Of a DNA stretch of 64,000 nt, positions 1 through 12,495 are shown one piece after another. Numbering within the stretch: the stretch's first letter is position 1; every line of letters starts with the position of its first letter. Origin of the DNA: Usnea hakonensis (taxonomy: Eukaryota; Ascomycota; Lecanoromycetes; Lecanorales; Parmeliaceae); assembly GCA_013423325.1 (NCBI GenBank), contig BLJB01000268.1, positions 1 through 64,000 of the forward strand, given 5' to 3'. The notes beneath the pieces are model-generated. The model was given only the letters and a program-made list of their open reading frames with translations, ran no database searches and had not been told where the DNA came from. A program made the position numbers and the translations under genes.

Positions 1-53
1 AAAAAAAAAAACACACAAAAAAAAAAAAAAAAAAAAAAAACCCCCCCCCCCCC

Positions 54-89
<36 letters not shown>

Positions 90-110
90 GAAACATTCCC
101 ATCCCCCCCC
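1..110. repeat. poly-A / poly-C tracts
   Basis: The first 110 bases are nearly pure A runs interrupted by a run of 14 C and followed by a further C run. No gene signal lies inside. The stretch may belong to an intron of the gene fragment that follows, because an acceptor-like CAG sits at its right edge. Confidence 0.9.
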
Positions 111-117
111 CATCACA

Positions 118-322
118 GCCTTCCTCCTCGTCCTCATCAACGGCTACGATCTTATCGGAGCCTTACACGACAACTGGCCCGTGTACTGGTACTCGCTAAC
201 ATCACGCGCTTTCGCAATGCTGTTTTTCGGGACGCTGGGCGAACCGTGGAGTCAATTGGTGGGGTGGGTTCGAAGGGGTGACGTTTGCGATTCTCGGGAT
301 TGCAATGTGGTTCGCGGAATAG
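118..322 (+). pseudogene. C-terminal fragment of a small membrane protein, frame-broken
   Basis: One frame reads a hydrophobic, Trp/Tyr-rich stretch (INGYDLIGALHDNWPVYWY, then FGTLGEPWSQLVGW). Reading then has to shift by one base near 265-268 to continue as FEGVTFAILGIAMWFAE and stop at 320-322. The shift lies in a GGGG-T-GGG run and dropping one G would restore a single frame, so a sequencing indel is as likely as a real mutation. The predicted tail looks like the last transmembrane segments of a small fungal integral membrane protein of unknown function. The 5' part is off the window or hidden beyond the poly-A/poly-C stretch. Family not identified. Confidence 0.35.
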
Positions 323-913
323 TTTTGCGGATTGATTGCTAAGCCGAAGAGGAAGGGAATTCGCGGGGGAATTTATGGAGAGAGGTGGTTGGGGTTAAAG
401 TGTCTTGGGATGGAAAGAAAGACGTTCCCGAGTGGAGATGAGGGATCAAGACGGAGATGTGGAACGGCATCTTTTTCAAACACCATCGATAACCCGGGTT
501 TTCTTGACTTCTCTGAACAACCCGCTCTCCTCCCAAACAAAGTAGGCAGCTCGAAGAACAAAACATCCTAAACCCCCAGAATTACAAAAATCAGCGTCGG
601 TTGGGGAAAACAAGCACTCGCGAGTACCTACCTACCTTTTCTCATTGCTGCACTGCACATCACTATGAAATCCTTCTTCTCCCATCACCCCATCCCATAC
701 CCATCCTTCCAAGCAAGTAAGTACGAGAGCTCTTCTCTTCTCGACCCGTTTTCGTCCTAAGTAGCTATTTTTGTCATTCGATGCATACTGTATAGGTATA
801 TAGATATTAGTTGTGCAAAAGAAGGAAAGAGAGAGAGAAGGAAAGAAGGAAGGAAGAAATGAAGTAGCAAGAGCATTCCTTCCTGCCCACCACTTCCTCG
901 CTGCATTGCATTT

Positions 914-917
914 CATT

Positions 918-977
<60 letters not shown>

Positions 978-979
978 TC
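914..979. repeat. (TTTC)n microsatellite
   Basis: About 16 near-perfect copies of TTTC. An interrupted GGAA/GAAA-rich stretch lies just upstream (820-860), so the two could form a purine/pyrimidine hairpin. Confidence 0.95.
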
Positions 980-1330
980 CGGCACGTCTTAGCTAACACT
1001 CCGCACTCCCTTCCGCACCACCGATCTCATTATCCATCATGTACATAAGAAAATATCAAGAGAATCCCCACACCCACGCCCCCCTCTCTCTCTACAATTC
1101 CTTTTCTTTCCCCCCACCCCTGGGAGTCGTCCCAACGTAGTACGCTTATGAGAAAGACTATTTTCCCGCCCGCGAGGGGATTCCTTTGGGGATTCCTTTG
1201 TTTGGGGCCTTGTTAGCAGGAAGTAGAGCCCCGGGGGGCGGACGTTGTACCCTCCACCACCTACCCACCCACCCACCCACCTACCCACCTACCCCTCCAC
1301 CACCTACCCTCCACCACCCACCTACCCAGC

Positions 1331-1331
<1 letters not shown>

Positions 1332-1366
<35 letters not shown>

Positions 1367-1375
1367 ACCCCCCCC
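1332..1375. repeat. poly-C run (35 C, A, 8 C)
   Basis: One of several very long C homopolymers in the window, flanked by imperfect CACC/CTACC repeats on the left and CTCC/ATCC repeats on the right. Confidence 0.95.
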
Positions 1376-2237
1376 AAAAAACCCTTACCCCCTCCCTCCC
1401 TCCCTCCCTCCCTCCATCCATCCCTCCCTCCCTCCATCCGTCCATCCGTCCATCCATACCATACACACATCCATACACGGTATATCGTCCGCCGTGCCCC
1501 ACCCCCACTCAATCCGCAGTCCGTGTATGGGAGAGCATCGAAGTGTCGCATCTATTCCATCCATCCATTCATTCTTACGGAGGAGCAACAAGGAAAGCGC
1601 GGTGGGGGAGGGGGGAGGGGAGAGAGGAAGGGGGGAGGGGGGGGGAGAGGGGAGGGGGGGTGGGTATGGCTTGGCTTGGCTACGGTACCCATCTATTTTG
1701 TGTACCTTTAAGGCTTTGAAGGGTTTTGGGGGTACGGTGGGTTATGTGTATGTGTATGGGCAGCGGTGCTGGGAAATAAAAAGAAAGGGACTTGGACATG
1801 GCGACGCAGATAAATCAATAACGACGGACGAGAATTCTATGATTATCCAAAAAGTGGTGTGTTTGATTTTGTCCTCTGTCCCTCGTCAATTTGGTATCTC
1901 TCAAGACTCCTCTCCCCCGGTATGCCATTCTGCCCATCCATGCCTTTCCGGTTCCCCCGAGTCCACGGCGTCAATGGCGCCGGACGGCCCCTACCTATTT
2001 GCGCCCAATCCAATCTATGTAGCAGCCCCGTTCGCTAAATGCGCGACTGTAAATACGGTATATGTATAACATCAAGAATGAGGATCAAGATGTCTTCGGA
2101 GAAGGGGTTGCCGTCTCCGGTCTCCACCTTTGTTCATGAAAAGATTCACCGGAACCAAAAACGCCAGATTATAGCCTGTAATGCAGATGGATGCAAGTCC
2201 CTGGTGAAATCTTCAATGCTCTGCACGGCATAGATCA

Positions 2238-5234
2238 TTAGTATCCTCCTCTCCTGCTCCCTCTTCTTGATGGTTGCGCTGAATCGCTCCCGCCTCTCTC
2301 CCCAGCTCTGTTCTCCTCTACACTTCGATGCGACTGCTGAGTAGCACCAAAGTCGCTCATGGCAAAGAGCAGCGGCTCATCGTCCTCAAAGTTGCTCGGG
2401 GGCCGAGGAAAGCTCGACCTACTTCCACGGTGATCCGAGCCTCCACTGACACTGCCTCGCTCGGCAGACGAGGAGGCTTGTTGGGGAGTCCCTCTTCCAC
2501 TTCCTCTACCGATACGAGGACGGTAGGGCGTGGCACGACTTTGCAATGAGCCAGCTTCATCGCGGTGCTCAAAAGACAGTTGTGGCTGATTACTCCTTTC
2601 GGCATCGAAACGAGATTCGAAAGTATATTCTCGCGTTTCAACACCTGGCACAGGCCCCGCAGATTCGTCCGGTACGTCGCCCTCATGCATACCTGCAAGA
2701 GTACCGAGGCTGACTGCCGGCCGATCATCGACGCCAAGGCTTGCACTCCGCATCCCGAAAGGGAAAATCTCATCGTCCTCGTACGGCATGTTCCGGGCTT
2801 GCTGCGCGGCCGAGCTCGACCTTCGATAGCTGGGGTGAAAGAGTCGAGGGGAATTCGGAATGTCAATGGCTCCAGTACTTGAATCTCGATTACCTCTAGC
2901 GTCCTTAGGCACGTTGGTAGCAGTAGGACGTGAGTGGCGGTCTTCGCCTCGACTAGGGACACGATGGGGATATTCGATAGTACTGTTAGCGCTTAACCTG
3001 GAAGGGACAGCAGGCGTGTGAGGCGTGTGTGGGGAGATGGGCTTCCCAGGTGACGACGATGGGGATATTGAAGTGCCGGCTACCATTGGCGGCACACTTG
3101 ACAGTTGACGGCTTGAGGAGGAAGATGAACGATGCAACAGATGCGAAGACGACATTGAGCTATATAAAGCATCATTCGAATCTCTCATACGCTGGAATTT
3201 ATTCAAGGCCGCACTAGTCCGCTTCGTTGAGGCTTCAGTTGCAGCCTGGTCGTTTGAATGCCTGAAGCTCTTCAGATCCTTTTTCTGATCTAACAACTTG
3301 ATGAAATCAGAAATGTTATCATCGTCGGTCTGAATGGAGCCTGAGCTCGTGTTTCCACCTTCAGCCAAGACACCAGAACCAGGTTGGGCGTTGGAAGAGT
3401 TTAAGCTGGTTTTCCCACTGCTATTATCATCTTCAGTTTTGCTACCGCCACCAATTGACAGCTTAGCTTTCCTGTGTCCGAAACTGCTGCTATATCTTTG
3501 TGGAGGACCAGGCTTTGGCGGATTAGATATGGACGAAGGTACGTCTGCTGCGTTTGGCGAACCTCGTGATGGAACCGAGCCATATGGTCCAAGTGTCGAT
3601 GGCGCTCTGGCCTCCGCCAAAGCAGCCAGTGGAGATGCTTTCCCCAACGAGCCTCGAGGCACGGAAGTCATCAGCTGCTCAGCTTGCGATGGTGAGGCAG
3701 ACAATGAGGGACTTTTGAAAGGCATAAAAGACACAGATGGCCTCCTACCTGCTCCGAGACTACCGTCAGCGGAGCGGAGAGACGACCGAGATCCTTGCGC
3801 CGATCGTGTGTTTGCTGGTGATTTCCTAGCTAACGTATCCTCTGGGGACTCCGAACGCGCTATTTGTGCAGCACGTAGCGCAGATAATGGGCTCGAGCTG
3901 GTAGGCGGGCCAGGCTGATGAAATGTCGACATACTGCCATAGGCTTGACCTTGATCTGGACGCGGGATGCTTTCCCGCCTATTGTGCGGTAACGATCCTG
4001 CTGCTCCAGTAGTGGGCCGAGCAGCGAAATCTTTTCGCTGTATACTAGGACCTTCTCTACGTCCAAGAGAGGGTTCAAAGTACTGGTCTTCCATGCCCAC
4101 GAATCTGGAGCTCAAGAACGCTTCTGATTCATCAATGCGAAAGTCGCACTGATTGCGATACGTAACCTCGAGACAAAGAGGTCCAGCAGGAGAATCGACA
4201 GGCTCAAATACATAGTTATCAACAACGTCATCATCGCTTTTGAATAGAGGCGTTGTCAATTGATCGTTCTTGCAGACTTGTTCGTATTCAGGCCCTTGCA
4301 TAATACGGTATCTGGGCGTCGGTCGTCTGGGAGCTGAGCCAGCCTTGGCCAGTCTTTTGCTGATTTTCCAGGCTGGGAGGAGTCTTGAGAATGCGTAAAG
4401 CGATCGTAAGAGCACAACGGCATTTTTGTATATACGGGGGTTGATGGTGCTCAAGTCCTGCGGGATTTCCCCGGGAGACTGTCCAAGCTGTATAACCCAC
4501 CTCTCAATGACAACTTCATATTGCGAAGACTGATCACTGCTGCCGGCTGACGAGTATTGGGAGTTGTTCAGCGCTTCCTCAACGTCCCATCGTCTTCCTT
4601 GCTCATCAACAATCAGAAGGTTTTGATTGTTTGTAAGACCCTGGGCGCTAATGTACACTTCAATGACCATTGGTGGAGGCCGATTGCTAACAGCATCACA
4701 ATTCCTCCAAAGGCGAAGGTCATCTCGGAGGATATCGGTCTCGTTGATCTCGACGTTGAACTATAGTAGAGGAGGCGATTAGCTCTGTGTTCGTGTGATC
4801 CATTTAATGAAGGTCTAGGTAGAAGTACTGACCCATTTGTTCACCCTCTTTACTCTCGGGTCTTTCGAATATGCATGCGGTAGAGAGACTCGAGAATCAA
4901 GGATCGTCAAGGCAAACTTCGAATAGTAGTTCTGGTTTCATGAGTCAGAGCAGGTCTTGTTTCCAAGGATGTAGCACAGGTGGAAACAAACCTGAATGAC
5001 CTGACTCAATTTGGCAACGAAGTCTTTGCCCTGGCTAACACTCTCTGGATCTCGTAGCACAGCTTCTGTTCCTTCGCTAAGTCCAATTCCTTGCTCACTC
5101 GGTGTGCCCTTGCCTGAGCTTGATCTCGATCCTGTCGGAAGCTCTTCTCTAGGATTGTTAGTCCGTGTGGGGTTGGTTCGCGGAGAATTCGCTGGGGATG
5201 CCGTAATTGGCGATGGTCGAGGGTGTTGGTGCAT
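2238..5234 (-). CDS. ATG13: autophagy-related protein 13 (Atg13)
   Basis: Regulatory subunit of the Atg1 kinase complex that starts autophagosome formation at the pre-autophagosomal structure. I model three exons on the minus strand (5234-4992, 4931-4833, 4760-2238) giving 954 residues; both introns have GT donors and AG acceptors and keep the frame. The N-terminus is the Pro/Ser/Thr-rich leader usual in filamentous fungi (MHQHPRPSP). The HORMA-type domain follows over roughly residues 65-300, spanning both splice junctions: NYYSKFALTILDSRVSLPHA, then FNVEINETD, then PPPMVIEVYISAQG. The long remainder is low-complexity and Ser-rich, as expected for the phospho-regulated, Atg1/Atg17-binding region, and it ends in an acidic/aromatic patch (DDEPLLFAMSDFG) and an Arg/Gly-rich tail. 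Length and layout match Pezizomycotina Atg13. The ATG at 5234 is the first in frame. Confidence 0.95.
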
Positions 5235-6774
5235 GATAGCTAGCTATGCTAGGGTTGAGTAGGCTCAGGTGCCAGAGGTTCAAACGGAGAGACTGAATGC
5301 GCAAGTTTCAGTGCTCGGCCAGAGCAAAATATAGTGTGTCCAGGAGCCCCATCCAACGTCATATAAGAATTGGAGACTCCATGATTACATGATAACCACT
5401 GTGTTAAGGGTCTTGACCGATTGCCTCTCGTTGTTTCTCCGCAGGGGGAGTGTTATGATTGCGGGTAGCGGATGCGCATGCAGGCGAAGCTGTGCGGCCT
5501 GATCGTTACGGATACATCACTCTTGGTGAAGAAGGCAGGCGCCAGGCCGAGTAAGGCTCCAGAAGGTGAGTTTGTGATACTGGTGCCTGAGCAAGCGCTT
5601 GGAGAGCGGTCAGTGCACAAGACTAGCTCCAATGGTTCAGAGAATTTGTCAATATCGGTTGCAACAGTTGCAGCCTGGTGGCAGTTCCCAAAAAAGATGC
5701 TTAGGCCTTCATGGTGTTGATATCGAAAGCGGAGAAAGTGTTAATGACTCGAAATGCAAGAGTCATGCGGCTAGCTTCGGGCTGCAGGGGTTCTCGAGGT
5801 GTTGCCGTCACTTAGTCGAACACTTGTGCCATCTTGAGCAGTGATGGCAGGATAGGGTCGTGTTATGAATGGTCACAGTATCAATTGATTGTGTTGACTT
5901 TGATGAGAGGCGTGGTTCAGGCACATGATGGAATTTGGGGAGCTTGTGAAATCTGGGGCCCAGGCCGGGCTGGGTTTAGCGCCAATTGAAACCTTCAGCC
6001 TTACACACTTATCTCAACGATAAGCCGGTCTCCGCTCCGCAAATTCTGGTACAGTATATCGACAGACCATATCCACGAGGATTACCCCTGAGAAGTAAGT
6101 TCGTGAGGCGAACTAATATGTTATTAAAGCCTTACATGTTGAAAAGCTGCTTATATTAATGGTCAATGCTTCCATTAACAATATATACATGTGCAAGTTC
6201 AATATGCTGAATACTAGGAGAAAAGAGGGGGTGAGGGGGTTAATATGAAGGGCAGCCTTGTGGCACGCGCTATTTGCTTCCATACAAACAAGATACCTCC
6301 GCACAAGGCTTTGGAATGGCTAGCTACATTTCGACGGCAGTATAGTATTCAGCTTCCACTACTCTGAGAAGATCTGAGCTAATTATATCGGTCCCGTATC
6401 GGATTGCTCCTCGCCGTGGTATTTGGTCATTAAGGCGGATTGTCTTTCTCCTTCCACACACTAGCAAAATTTACCTTCATTAAGGCAGGTACCTATTATC
6501 GACAAGCGGGACGGCAACGGATGCTCTCAAAGAATATCCCCATGTGTGTTTGCAATGTTTCTTTGGTCTGGCGAAAAGAAAGCTGGCCCAAATCATTTCA
6601 ATAGATAATCATACCTCATATGGAGGACTTTCATGTATTTCTATTCATCTGTAATGTGTAGAAGGCATGCTTAGATAAGGGCAAGGCTCTAGCCAAGTAT
6701 GAAGACACAACTCCCAATCGTGATTGTAAACAGTCATCCAGACATCAATAGAATGAGGGCATTCAGCGACTTCT
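5235..6774. other. intergenic between ATG13 and the SIS gene
   Basis: About 1.5 kb comprising the upstream region of ATG13 and the downstream region of the SIS-domain gene. Short open frames around 5472-5844 have no recognisable domain, no intron pattern and no convincing start. I see no RNA gene or repeat. Confidence 0.6.
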
Positions 6775-7594
6775 TCATCTTGTGCTCGTTCGATGGCTAA
6801 GACCGATCGCGCCGCCAGGATGATAGCCCTGGAAAACCACTGAAGGGTCCAGATGAAGACGTCGAGCCACCGCCATTGCTAGAGCATCGGTTAAAGCTAG
6901 CGCAACGGTGGTAGACGTGGTTGGAGCAGCCACACCAAATGATTTGATCTCGGACACTGGAATAGGTGATGGGAGGAGGATCGATAGATGCCGAGATCGA
7001 GATTCAAATAGAGGACATGTCGAAGGGCTCATATGGGACGTCACCGCTATGAGCACCGTTTCGAGAGGTAAATACGGCAAAAGGTTCAATAATTCTGGCG
7101 TCCTTCCAGAGAAAGTAATGATAAGGATCGTGTCATTCTGGTGTAAATAGTCAGCTTCGGAGTATTATTCCCAGAGCAAAGACACTTACTTCTCGTATCA
7201 TGCCCAAGTCGCCATGCAAGGCTTCGGTAGGGTGAAGAAAGGCGCTTCGAATGCCGAAGCTGTTCATTGTCGCCACCACTTTCTGGCCAATCTTTCCACT
7301 CTTTCCAACGCCGATAACGACAAGTTTCCCACCCGAACTAATCGAGGTAGAAATGGCGTCGACGGAATTGGTAAATCCCTCTTGGGCAACAGCATCAGAC
7401 TCATACAGACCTTCGAGCTGTGTCAGAGCGTCTCGCTCAGTTTTGATTACGTGCAAGGCTGTGGCCAATGCGTCTTTGGTGCTAATCTCATCGACAGATC
7501 CTCCTGCATCAGACATTGCTGCAGACGAGAGGGGCGATGTCGGTGTCAAGGGTAGCTGAAACATGGCTGTCGAAGCCACTTCTGATTCGGCCAT
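6775..7594 (-). CDS. SIS-domain sugar-phosphate isomerase-like protein
   Basis: Two exons (7594-7190 and 7137-6775) with a GTAAGT donor and CAG acceptor, 255 residues. The SIS fold is clear: LVVIGVGKSGKIGQKVVATM around residues 92-111 (phosphosugar-binding glycine loop), PTEALHGDLGMI around 123-134, NDTILIITFSGRTPE just after the intron, and a C-terminal HPGGAIG. These are signatures of the KpsF/GutQ arabinose-5-phosphate isomerase family, which interconverts ribulose-5-P and arabinose-5-P. Bacterial members usually carry two CBS domains after the SIS domain; this one stops right after HPGGAIG, so it is a SIS-only form. Fungi make no KDO, so the substrate is unknown and isomerase activity is inference from the fold. 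The start is the first ATG of the exon. Confidence 0.85.
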
Positions 7595-9508
7595 GTTGAA
7601 TGTGTACTTTTGAGGCTTCTACCTGTGTAATTCGGGTTGATATCGGGACTGGGGTTCACGAGCACTCGGACGTCTTTAGATCTTTTAAAACATCATGGTG
7701 AAGAAGTTTTCAAGAAGCAGAGGACCCTCGGAGGTCTACCACTTCGCTCGAAAATCCAGCTCAAAGAGTCAGAGCAGGAATCGCAGTACGAGTACGGAGG
7801 CAGGCTGTCCTGAGATTAAGAAGTTGTGCTCACGGCGGAGGCGAAAGATGAACTAGAAGACGAGCAGGAGTCAAGGCATTTTATAGTATATTCGGATGGA
7901 TCAGTAAGCAAGAAGCTTTATGAAGTGTGTCTGATTTGCAAGTAGCCAGAAAAGGACTCGGAAATTAGCATTGGGATTGGGGTAAAAAGAGAATGTTCAA
8001 CTCGCACGCCATCTCTGTGACCAATAGATAAGTAAGCTGATTGGTCATTGGGTCCTCATATCTCGGGCCCGTTTTTGGTTTCTTCCCGCTTCCTTTTGTC
8101 TTTTTTTCTTTTTCTGTGTCATATTTTCAGCATTCTAAAATGTGGAAGCCTGGAATCTAAGCCGCATGCAGGAGGTGTATTCGTCATTGATTGTGCATAG
8201 GCATCACCAGGGTCCAAAAGAATGCCATGGAATTTTCAGGTACTTTGAATCATGATATTACCTTACTTTATTATTTGACGTTGACGTTTCATATCACTGA
8301 CCCCGGCAACCCGAGACCCTGGGAAAATGAGGGGTCCCGCATGCCAAGGAATTAATTAAAAGATGATCATCGCAAGGTTTCATATCAATCTTCCGAGTCC
8401 CGACGACCTCCATCCCCACACACGTGTATGTGTATGAGTACCTTACTCTATCTATATGTCCAATCGGCCATGTCGCTTTCGCATTGCACTGGCCAACTTC
8501 AACACCCCTGCCATGACCTGCTTATCGTCTGCATCACATTACTTCACCGCCCCCAGATGCGGTTTCGATCATCGATAAGAGGACCTCAATCGCGCAGTGG
8601 CCAGGCTACCTACGCAACAGCCTTACTATCGCCAACACACACACAGAGAGAAGGTTCTGATCACTCATGCCAGTGCAAACGTACCTAGCCGGACATGTTT
8701 CTCAAGGCTACGCATATGTACTTACTCTCATCTCCGTTCCCCGCACTCTCGCAGCCTGATACCCAAAGCCGCTGAAGCAGTTGTAGATCCATTCCTCTAC
8801 TACCTGACTCGCTCACAGTGCCTCTACCCCCTTCCACAAACTGCCTCCCCCGCCCTTCTGCCTCTGCCCTCTCGACCTCTAGACAAGTCAAAGCCTCGAA
8901 GAACAAAACATGTCTGACAGCCGCAAGACAAAGCATCATACCCTTTACAGCACCTACGCACGCAGAGCTCTACATTTTCAATACCATGAGTGATCTCGCC
9001 AGAACCGGAATGATTGAATGGCACAGAGGTGCCCCTACACACGCAGATAGATGGCTAGGGATTGAAGAGACTGGCAAGATGTGATGCCCAAGAAATCTGC
9101 TCTGTGGAGAGTGTGGGAGAGCTTGGGGTGTTAGTAGGCCCTTGTAAGGAATAGAAAACGGCTGGTGGGGGGGAGGGCCCACATGGGCAGCGGGCCGAAG
9201 GCATCGCTACGAGAGAAGTCAAGGCGAAGACCGACTCATTCTTCCTCGTAGCACCTGGATTTCTCAGCAACCCTGGCGAATAATGCACCCATGGCAACGG
9301 GTAGATAGACAGTGGGGTACTAATCAAGTAAGGTAGATAATGGACTTGCTGTAGTGTTTCTAATTAAAAGACTGCACGACTTCTTGATGCTATCCGATTG
9401 AAAATCACGCCTCCATCATCAACCTGACGCATTCGTATCATTAGTACGCACAGACAGATGATCCCATAGCAGACTCCGGAGCAAATGCTCGAGTCGGCTG
9501 CGAACAGC
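7595..9508. other. intergenic
   Basis: About 1.9 kb with no gene I can support. The proximal part is the promoter side of the SIS gene; the distal part lies past the stop of the RGT1-like gene. Small overlapping open frames at 8428-9327 are short, compositionally odd and lack domains. Confidence 0.6.
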
Positions 9509-11759
9509 CTACTCGAACTCGGTCAGGAACCCCTTGACGCCCACAGCATGCCAGTTTGTAGCTCCCCCGTTGGACCCATTTCCCACTGCAGCGTCTGCAA
9601 GGTGCTGCAATCCACCGTGAGAAGTACCCGGGTCATCGACCGTTGGAGGGGCCCCGTCCCCGAGCTTTTTCGTAATGAAGGAGCTGATAGGTGCGTTCCA
9701 CATTGTCGTATGGGGCCTAATTTTGCTGGACTCGATTTCTTCATCAACGTAGCCAGTGTCAAGGATGGCCCGAAGCTTTTGTAGAGCGACCACAGATTGG
9801 TCATTTCCCAGATCCTCCGAGAGTGCGATAGCTGCAAGCCCGGCAAAGTGATGAGTCAATGGTCGCAAACCGCGAGTGGCGGAGCCCAGCTGATCGACAA
9901 TGGTGCGAGCGAGTTCCAAACGTTCTGCCGCTACGGAACTGGGGAATCCAGGTAAAGTCAAAGACACAAGCTTCAGGTGGGCAAAAGCTAGATAGATGTG
10001 GGGCGTTGCACGGAATAATAGATACAGACTTTCACCAATGCGGTCAACCTCTCCTTTCAGGAACGTGTCAATGATAATCTCTCGAGGATTGCGTTGGGGA
10101 TCTTGACGCTTAATAGCATGGGCCGCATGGCCGAGCGCGAGCGAGATACCTGGAAAATGTTATCATGCACTTTTAAAACAAACGGAAGCCTCTCTTATGT
10201 CACTTACGGACTAAGTGGTAGAGGTTGAACCCCAGAGTATGCTCATCGCCTTCGATCAGCAAGCAATCCAACTCGGAAATCAGCATTGGACTGGCCGCAC
10301 TGATGGCATGAAAGCGGTCAAGCACAGCTAAGCTCAGCCAAAGGCGTCGAGCTATCTTTGGGCCAGAATTTCCGTCGGCTGGGTCCCCCATGTCAAAGCG
10401 ATCAGATTGGTGCAAGTTCAAGTATGATGCAAGGCTGACCGCTTCAGCAAGCCAAGATGAGTTACGACTGTGCACAGGGCCGCTGTTCTCGGCGATGATA
10501 GCCATGAAGACCATGGCTTGAAGTAAGGCGAAATTCGCATCAAACCCTCGGGTTTCGGGTCCCTCCACTTTCAAGGCGGTGAGCTCTGTTGTGACACGTT
10601 CTAGCAATTCCTCTTTCTTGACGGCAGAAAAACAGTAGGTGGTTGCTAAATCGCGAGCATGGAGCAGTGCTGTACGAATAAGAGAAGGTACTTTGCTCAG
10701 TTCTCTATGGACCCGGTCTTCGTTGTACGGAAGAATAGGGAAGAAGATTTTGATGAGCTTCTCGTAACTGTAGACTGGTTAGGAGACACAGCACAGCTAT
10801 TAGCCTTATGACTTACTAGTCAATCGATGGATCAGGTGCCATGTTGTCGAAAGTGTCTTGTGTTTGTAGGTAGACGAGCGAAGATGTGTGTGGGACTGGA
10901 GGTCCACGCATTTCCGGCGCCGAGATGTCGCTACTAGTGCTGTGGTGTCCTGCCGAGAACTCTTGGAGCTCATGCTCGAACATCTGAGGCCCACCCATCA
11001 TGCCATGACTTCTTTTCCTTGTATACTCAAGCGGCGGAGGATAGACGCTATTTGTACCTGGTAGATCGTGATTGACTGGGGCATATTGCATTTCTGGAGG
11101 CGTGACTCCAGAATTTTCCAATCTATTTACACGCTCTGCGAGTTCCTTGATGTACCTGTTAAGAATTAAGCACGTGTATATGGACGCAGGATCTCTTGTT
11201 ATCTACTTGCCCTTTGCTTGGGCCTCGCTTCTGTGGCGCCCTTCGAAAATCGCACACCTGATCTGCTCGTTTGCAAGCACTGCATTGTATGCCAGGTGTT
11301 TCGGACTCAGCATCACATCGGATCTAACAAGGTCAGTAACCAACCTGTTGAAGTTGGATAGCGCGTTCAAGCGAGGTGGGAATGAGATACCTTTTTCCTT
11401 CTACATTCGTCACAAGCTCTCGTGACTTTTGCCCTTTTCCTTGCTGAAGAATCCGCATTACTGTGCTCTTGGCTCTGGTCCGCATCAAGCCCTCGTTGTG
11501 CTAGCTGCTGTGGTGTGGAGGGCTGAGCTTCACGAGGGATCTGGCCGTTCTGCGCGAACACTTGTCTGCCGTGGTTGATTTGTCCATACTCCTGTCCATC
11601 ATTGATATGCCCTCGCATGTTTGCTGCTGGGGCTTGCTGCATATGCCCGTGGGGGTGCACGTGCTCGGCTGGAGGCATTGGATGTTGCGTCGCATAGGAG
11701 AATGGGTGCATCCCTCCATGAGCCTCCTCGGGGTCCGGATAAGCTGGTTTCGGGTCCAT
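9509..11759 (-). CDS. RGT1-like Zn2Cys6 transcription factor
   Basis: Five exons (11759-11391, 11323-11211, 11155-10817, 10767-10208, 10149-9509), 673 residues. The binuclear zinc cluster spans the first intron: CDECRRKK, then IRCDAESETPGIQCSACKRA, then DQVC, giving the pattern C-x2-C-x6-C-x10-C-x2-C-x6-C at about residues 116-147. It is followed by the linker and coil KRGPSKGYIKELAERVNRLE. The KRGPSKGY linker and the C-terminal NWHAVGVKGFLTEFE resemble fungal RGT1-type regulators of glucose-transporter genes; this assignment rests on memory of the family. A long Pro/His/Gln-rich N-terminus precedes the cluster. Intron 2 begins with GC rather than GT (11210-11209); only that junction restores KGYIKEL. 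The start is the ATG at 11759; the upstream in-frame TTG is not a start. An MFS sugar transporter lies at 57071, but no link is shown. Confidence 0.85.
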
Positions 11760-12495
11760 CTTGACGTGCACCAAGTGGTGCGGTCTGTGATAAGGGGCAA
11801 CTTGACAGCAGAGTTGATGGGATAGGAGATAAGGATGATGTGGGTGTGTCGTGCAGGATGTGAAGTGTGAAGGGCGATAAAAGCTTTGAGGCTAGCGCCA
11901 TCTTAAGCTGGCTAGAGCTCTGGCAGCTCATACCTGTATGAATTTTCAAAAAATGATACTCCCCTTCAACAGACAAGACTGACAGCGCAGATTACATCTA
12001 TTTGTTTGTGCTCTACAATCTAGAAGCCATTGAACGGAGATGGAGACAAGTTATTCCTAGCCACGGCTTCGGAGTAACCTGAAGGAGCGAAACCCTAACG
12101 ACGGATACAGCAATCAACAGTATCTAGTGTCTATCATGGTGCTTTATTGTGTGCTGATCTAGTAGAGGCTTTCAGATAGTTCATGGACGCCCCGAGAGAG
12201 CGAGCGAAGCGGAGACATGACAGGCGAGGGCTGCCTCAAGATCTAACCTACGATGAACGTGTAACGCCATTTGCTGGCGTTTCACAAATCCAAGTCCAAT
12301 GATAAACGTACATTGCTCTTAATTAGGGCCCCAAAGGCAGCTTCGAAGATTTCTTGAGAGGGGTTCGAGAGAAGATCATGAACTCGGGCATGGGAGGCCC
12401 TTTTTAAGGCATGTAGGAGTCCAGGTTGCCTAGTATGGAACATGTCGCCTATCATAGAGGATTGTGGTATTCTATGCTTGCTCGGATGACCCGTG
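11760..12495. other. intergenic between RGT1-like gene and TSR2
   Basis: Upstream region of the RGT1-like gene (both neighbours are on the minus strand) and 3' region of TSR2. No further gene or repeat recognised. Confidence 0.6.

Larger units (their letters stand above)
323..2237. other. intergenic, low-complexity
   Basis: No supportable gene. The stretch holds a (TTTC)n microsatellite, C-rich ACCC/CCTA repeats, a run of 35 C, CTCC/ATCC repeats around 1390-1460 and a G-rich strand around 1600-1672. Pro-, His- or Arg-rich open frames here merely translate these repeats. Confidence 0.7.

Noticed and set aside
1186..2069. Pro/His-rich and Gly-rich long open frames on both strands
   Set aside because: They translate CCT/ACC repeats and a C homopolymer; no domain, no conserved composition and all frames are open for the same reason.
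8428..9327. Several overlapping 70-106 codon frames
   Set aside because: No domain, no supporting splice sites and similar frames on both strands.
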